NCBI GenBank assembly: GCA_021852325.1
Contig: JAJZNM010000039.1
Span: 1-7,519 of the forward strand
DNA: 7,519 nucleotides
Direction of reading: 5' to 3'
DNA from: Pseudomonadota bacterium
GTDB lineage: Bacteria; Pseudomonadota; Gammaproteobacteria; JAKAQQ01
The position numbers and the translations under genes were made by a program. The notes under the pieces are model-generated. The model was not told where the DNA came from. It saw only the letters and a program-made list of their open reading frames with translations, and made no database searches. Of the stretch, positions 6,507 to 7,519 are shown in pieces (position 1 is the stretch's first letter; each line of letters starts with the position of its first letter).

Positions 6507-7519
6507 CGATGCCGGTCACGGCTTTGCCCACGATCAGCTCGTGTATGGTTTCCGTTCCCTCATAGGTCACGACGCTTTCCAGATTGAGTGCATGGCGCAG
6601 TGGCGGGAACTCCGTCGTGATCCCGGCACCGCCCAACAGATCGCGCGCCTCGCGGGCGATCTCGAGCGCCATGCGCACGTTGTTCCACTTGGCCAGGGAA
6701 ACTTGTGCCGGATCGAGCCGTCCGGCGTCCTTGAGCTGGCCGAGACGCCAGGCCAAAAGACGCGCCAGTGTGAGCTTGCGCACCATCTCCGCGAGACGTC
6801 GCTGGACGGTTTGCGTGGCCATGAGCGGTCTGCCAAAGAGCTTCCGCGTGGTGGCATACTCAAGCGCCGTGGCGAGACAGGAGCGTGCCGCGCCGAGCGC
6901 TCCCCAGGCAATCCCGTATCGCGCCTGGGTGAGGCAGGACAAGGGGGCTTTGAGACCCACAGCATCCGGCAGGCGGTTGGACTCGGGGATCGTGACCTGG
7001 TCCAGGAACAGGGCCGAGGTCACCGAGGCGCGCAGGGAGAGCTTGTGGTGGATGTCCTGTGCACGAAACCCGGGCCGGTCTTTTTCCACGAGGAACCCCC
7101 GGATGCCTTCGTCGGTTTGCGCCCAGATCACCGCGAGATCCGCGATCGAACCGTTCGTGATCCACATCTTGGATCCATCGAGCACCCAATCATGGCCCTT
7201 GCGCCGGGCATGCGTCTGCATGGCGGACGGATCGGAGCCCCCCTGGGATTCGGTCAGTCCGAAACAGCCGATGGCCTGGGCGCAGGCCAGCCGCGGCAAC
7301 CAGTCCCGTTTCTGCTCGTCCGATCCAAAGGCCGAGATGGGATACATGACGAGGCTCGACTGGACCGAGACGAAACTCCTGAGCCCGCTATCGCACCGCT
7401 CAAGCTCCTCGCAAATCACGCCATAGGCCATGCCGCTGAGCCCGGGGCAGCCAGGCCCCCGGATCGAACTCCCCAGGATGCCGAGCGCGCCAATTTCAGG
7501 GATCAGCTCGGCCGGGAAA
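6496..7519 (-). CDS. gcdH: Glutaryl-CoA dehydrogenase (5' end beyond the window)
   Basis: This FAD-dependent acyl-CoA dehydrogenase oxidises and decarboxylates glutaryl-CoA to crotonyl-CoA plus CO2, passing electrons to electron-transfer flavoprotein. About 340 C-terminal residues are present. The frame stays open to the window edge beyond the internal ATG at 7431, with family-like FPAELIPEIGALGILGSSI upstream of it, so that ATG is not the start; about 45-50 residues are missing. It parallels human GCDH throughout: YGVICEELERCDSGLRS (positions of human Glu87, Arg94 and Ser95 kept), SVQSSLVMYPI, CFGLTESQGGSDPS, DGSKMWITN, RYGIAWGALGAA, ARDLLGGAGI, then VTYEGTETIHELIVGKAVTG. The catalytic base is the Glu of YEGT (codon 6559-6561). 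Kept Arg and Glu residues argue for glutaryl-CoA rather than a simple fatty acyl-CoA. It is the upstream partner of the fused E1. Confidence 0.92.
   Translation of the reverse strand, partial: FPAELIPEIGALGILGSSIRGPGCPGLSGMAYGVICEELERCDSGLRSFVSVQSSLVMYPISAFGSDEQKRDWLPRLACAQAIGCFGLTESQGGSDPSAMQTHARRKGHDWVLDGSKMWITNGSIADLAVIWAQTDEGIRGFLVEKDRPGFRAQDIHHKLSLRASVTSALFLDQVTIPESNRLPDAVGLKAPLSCLTQARYGIAWGALGAARSCLATALEYATTRKLFGRPLMATQTVQRRLAEMVRKLTLARLLAWRLGQLKDAGRLDPAQVSLAKWNNVRMALEIAREARDLLGGAGITTEFPPLRHALNLESVVTYEGTETIHELIVGKAVTGIDAF

Noticed and set aside
5478..6587. 369-codon plus-strand open frame opposite the E1 gene
   Set aside because: It is an antisense shadow of a GC-rich gene with strong motifs; it spans the E1/dehydrogenase junction and resembles no family.

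Overview
The window is dense, GC-rich (roughly 60% or more by eye) bacterial chromosome with six protein-coding genes and almost no spare sequence. RlmJ, a 23S rRNA methyltransferase best known from Gammaproteobacteria and some relatives, suggests a gammaproteobacterium-like host. The other genes (an EamA exporter, an ArnT-type glycosyltransferase, a DUF2784 membrane protein, an acyl-CoA dehydrogenase and a fused E1) fit that but do not name a genus. I see no insertion sequences, CRISPR arrays, phage genes or complete RNA genes.

Layout: (1) positions 1-246 are leader or intergenic DNA ending in a strong Shine-Dalgarno. (2) An EamA/YedA-like 10-helix exporter lies at 247-1176 (+). (3) An ArnT/PMT-like family 39 glycosyltransferase at 1158-2819 (-) converges on it with a 19-bp overlap. 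(4) A compact 74-bp divergent spacer separates the glycosyltransferase from rlmJ (2894-3751, +). (5) A small DUF2784-type membrane protein follows rlmJ. Its conserved first helix lies upstream of the only canonical start (GTG 3817), so it probably starts at a CTG overlapping the rlmJ stop (CTGA, 3748-3751). (6) On the minus strand, a glutaryl-CoA dehydrogenase (6496-7519, cut by the window edge) is followed by a 780-aa thiamine-diphosphate E1 with alpha and beta parts fused (4164-6506); the two overlap by 11 bp. The E1 gene and the DUF2784 gene converge and share a single CTAG palindrome as their two stop codons.

Functionally, the most informative unit is the dehydrogenase/E1 pair. A 2-oxoacid dehydrogenase E1 makes acyl groups that end up on CoA, and the neighbouring flavoenzyme looks like one that oxidises and decarboxylates glutaryl-CoA to crotonyl-CoA. 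This suggests, without proving, a short catabolic route such as 2-oxoadipate to glutaryl-CoA to crotonyl-CoA (lysine or tryptophan breakdown), or a branched-chain 2-oxoacid route placed beside GCDH. No E2 or E3 gene is in the window. The other genes look like unlinked housekeeping or envelope functions. I found no clear evidence of an entirely new system; the fused E1 with its unusual beta-subunit motif and the non-AUG start after rlmJ are the points most worth following.
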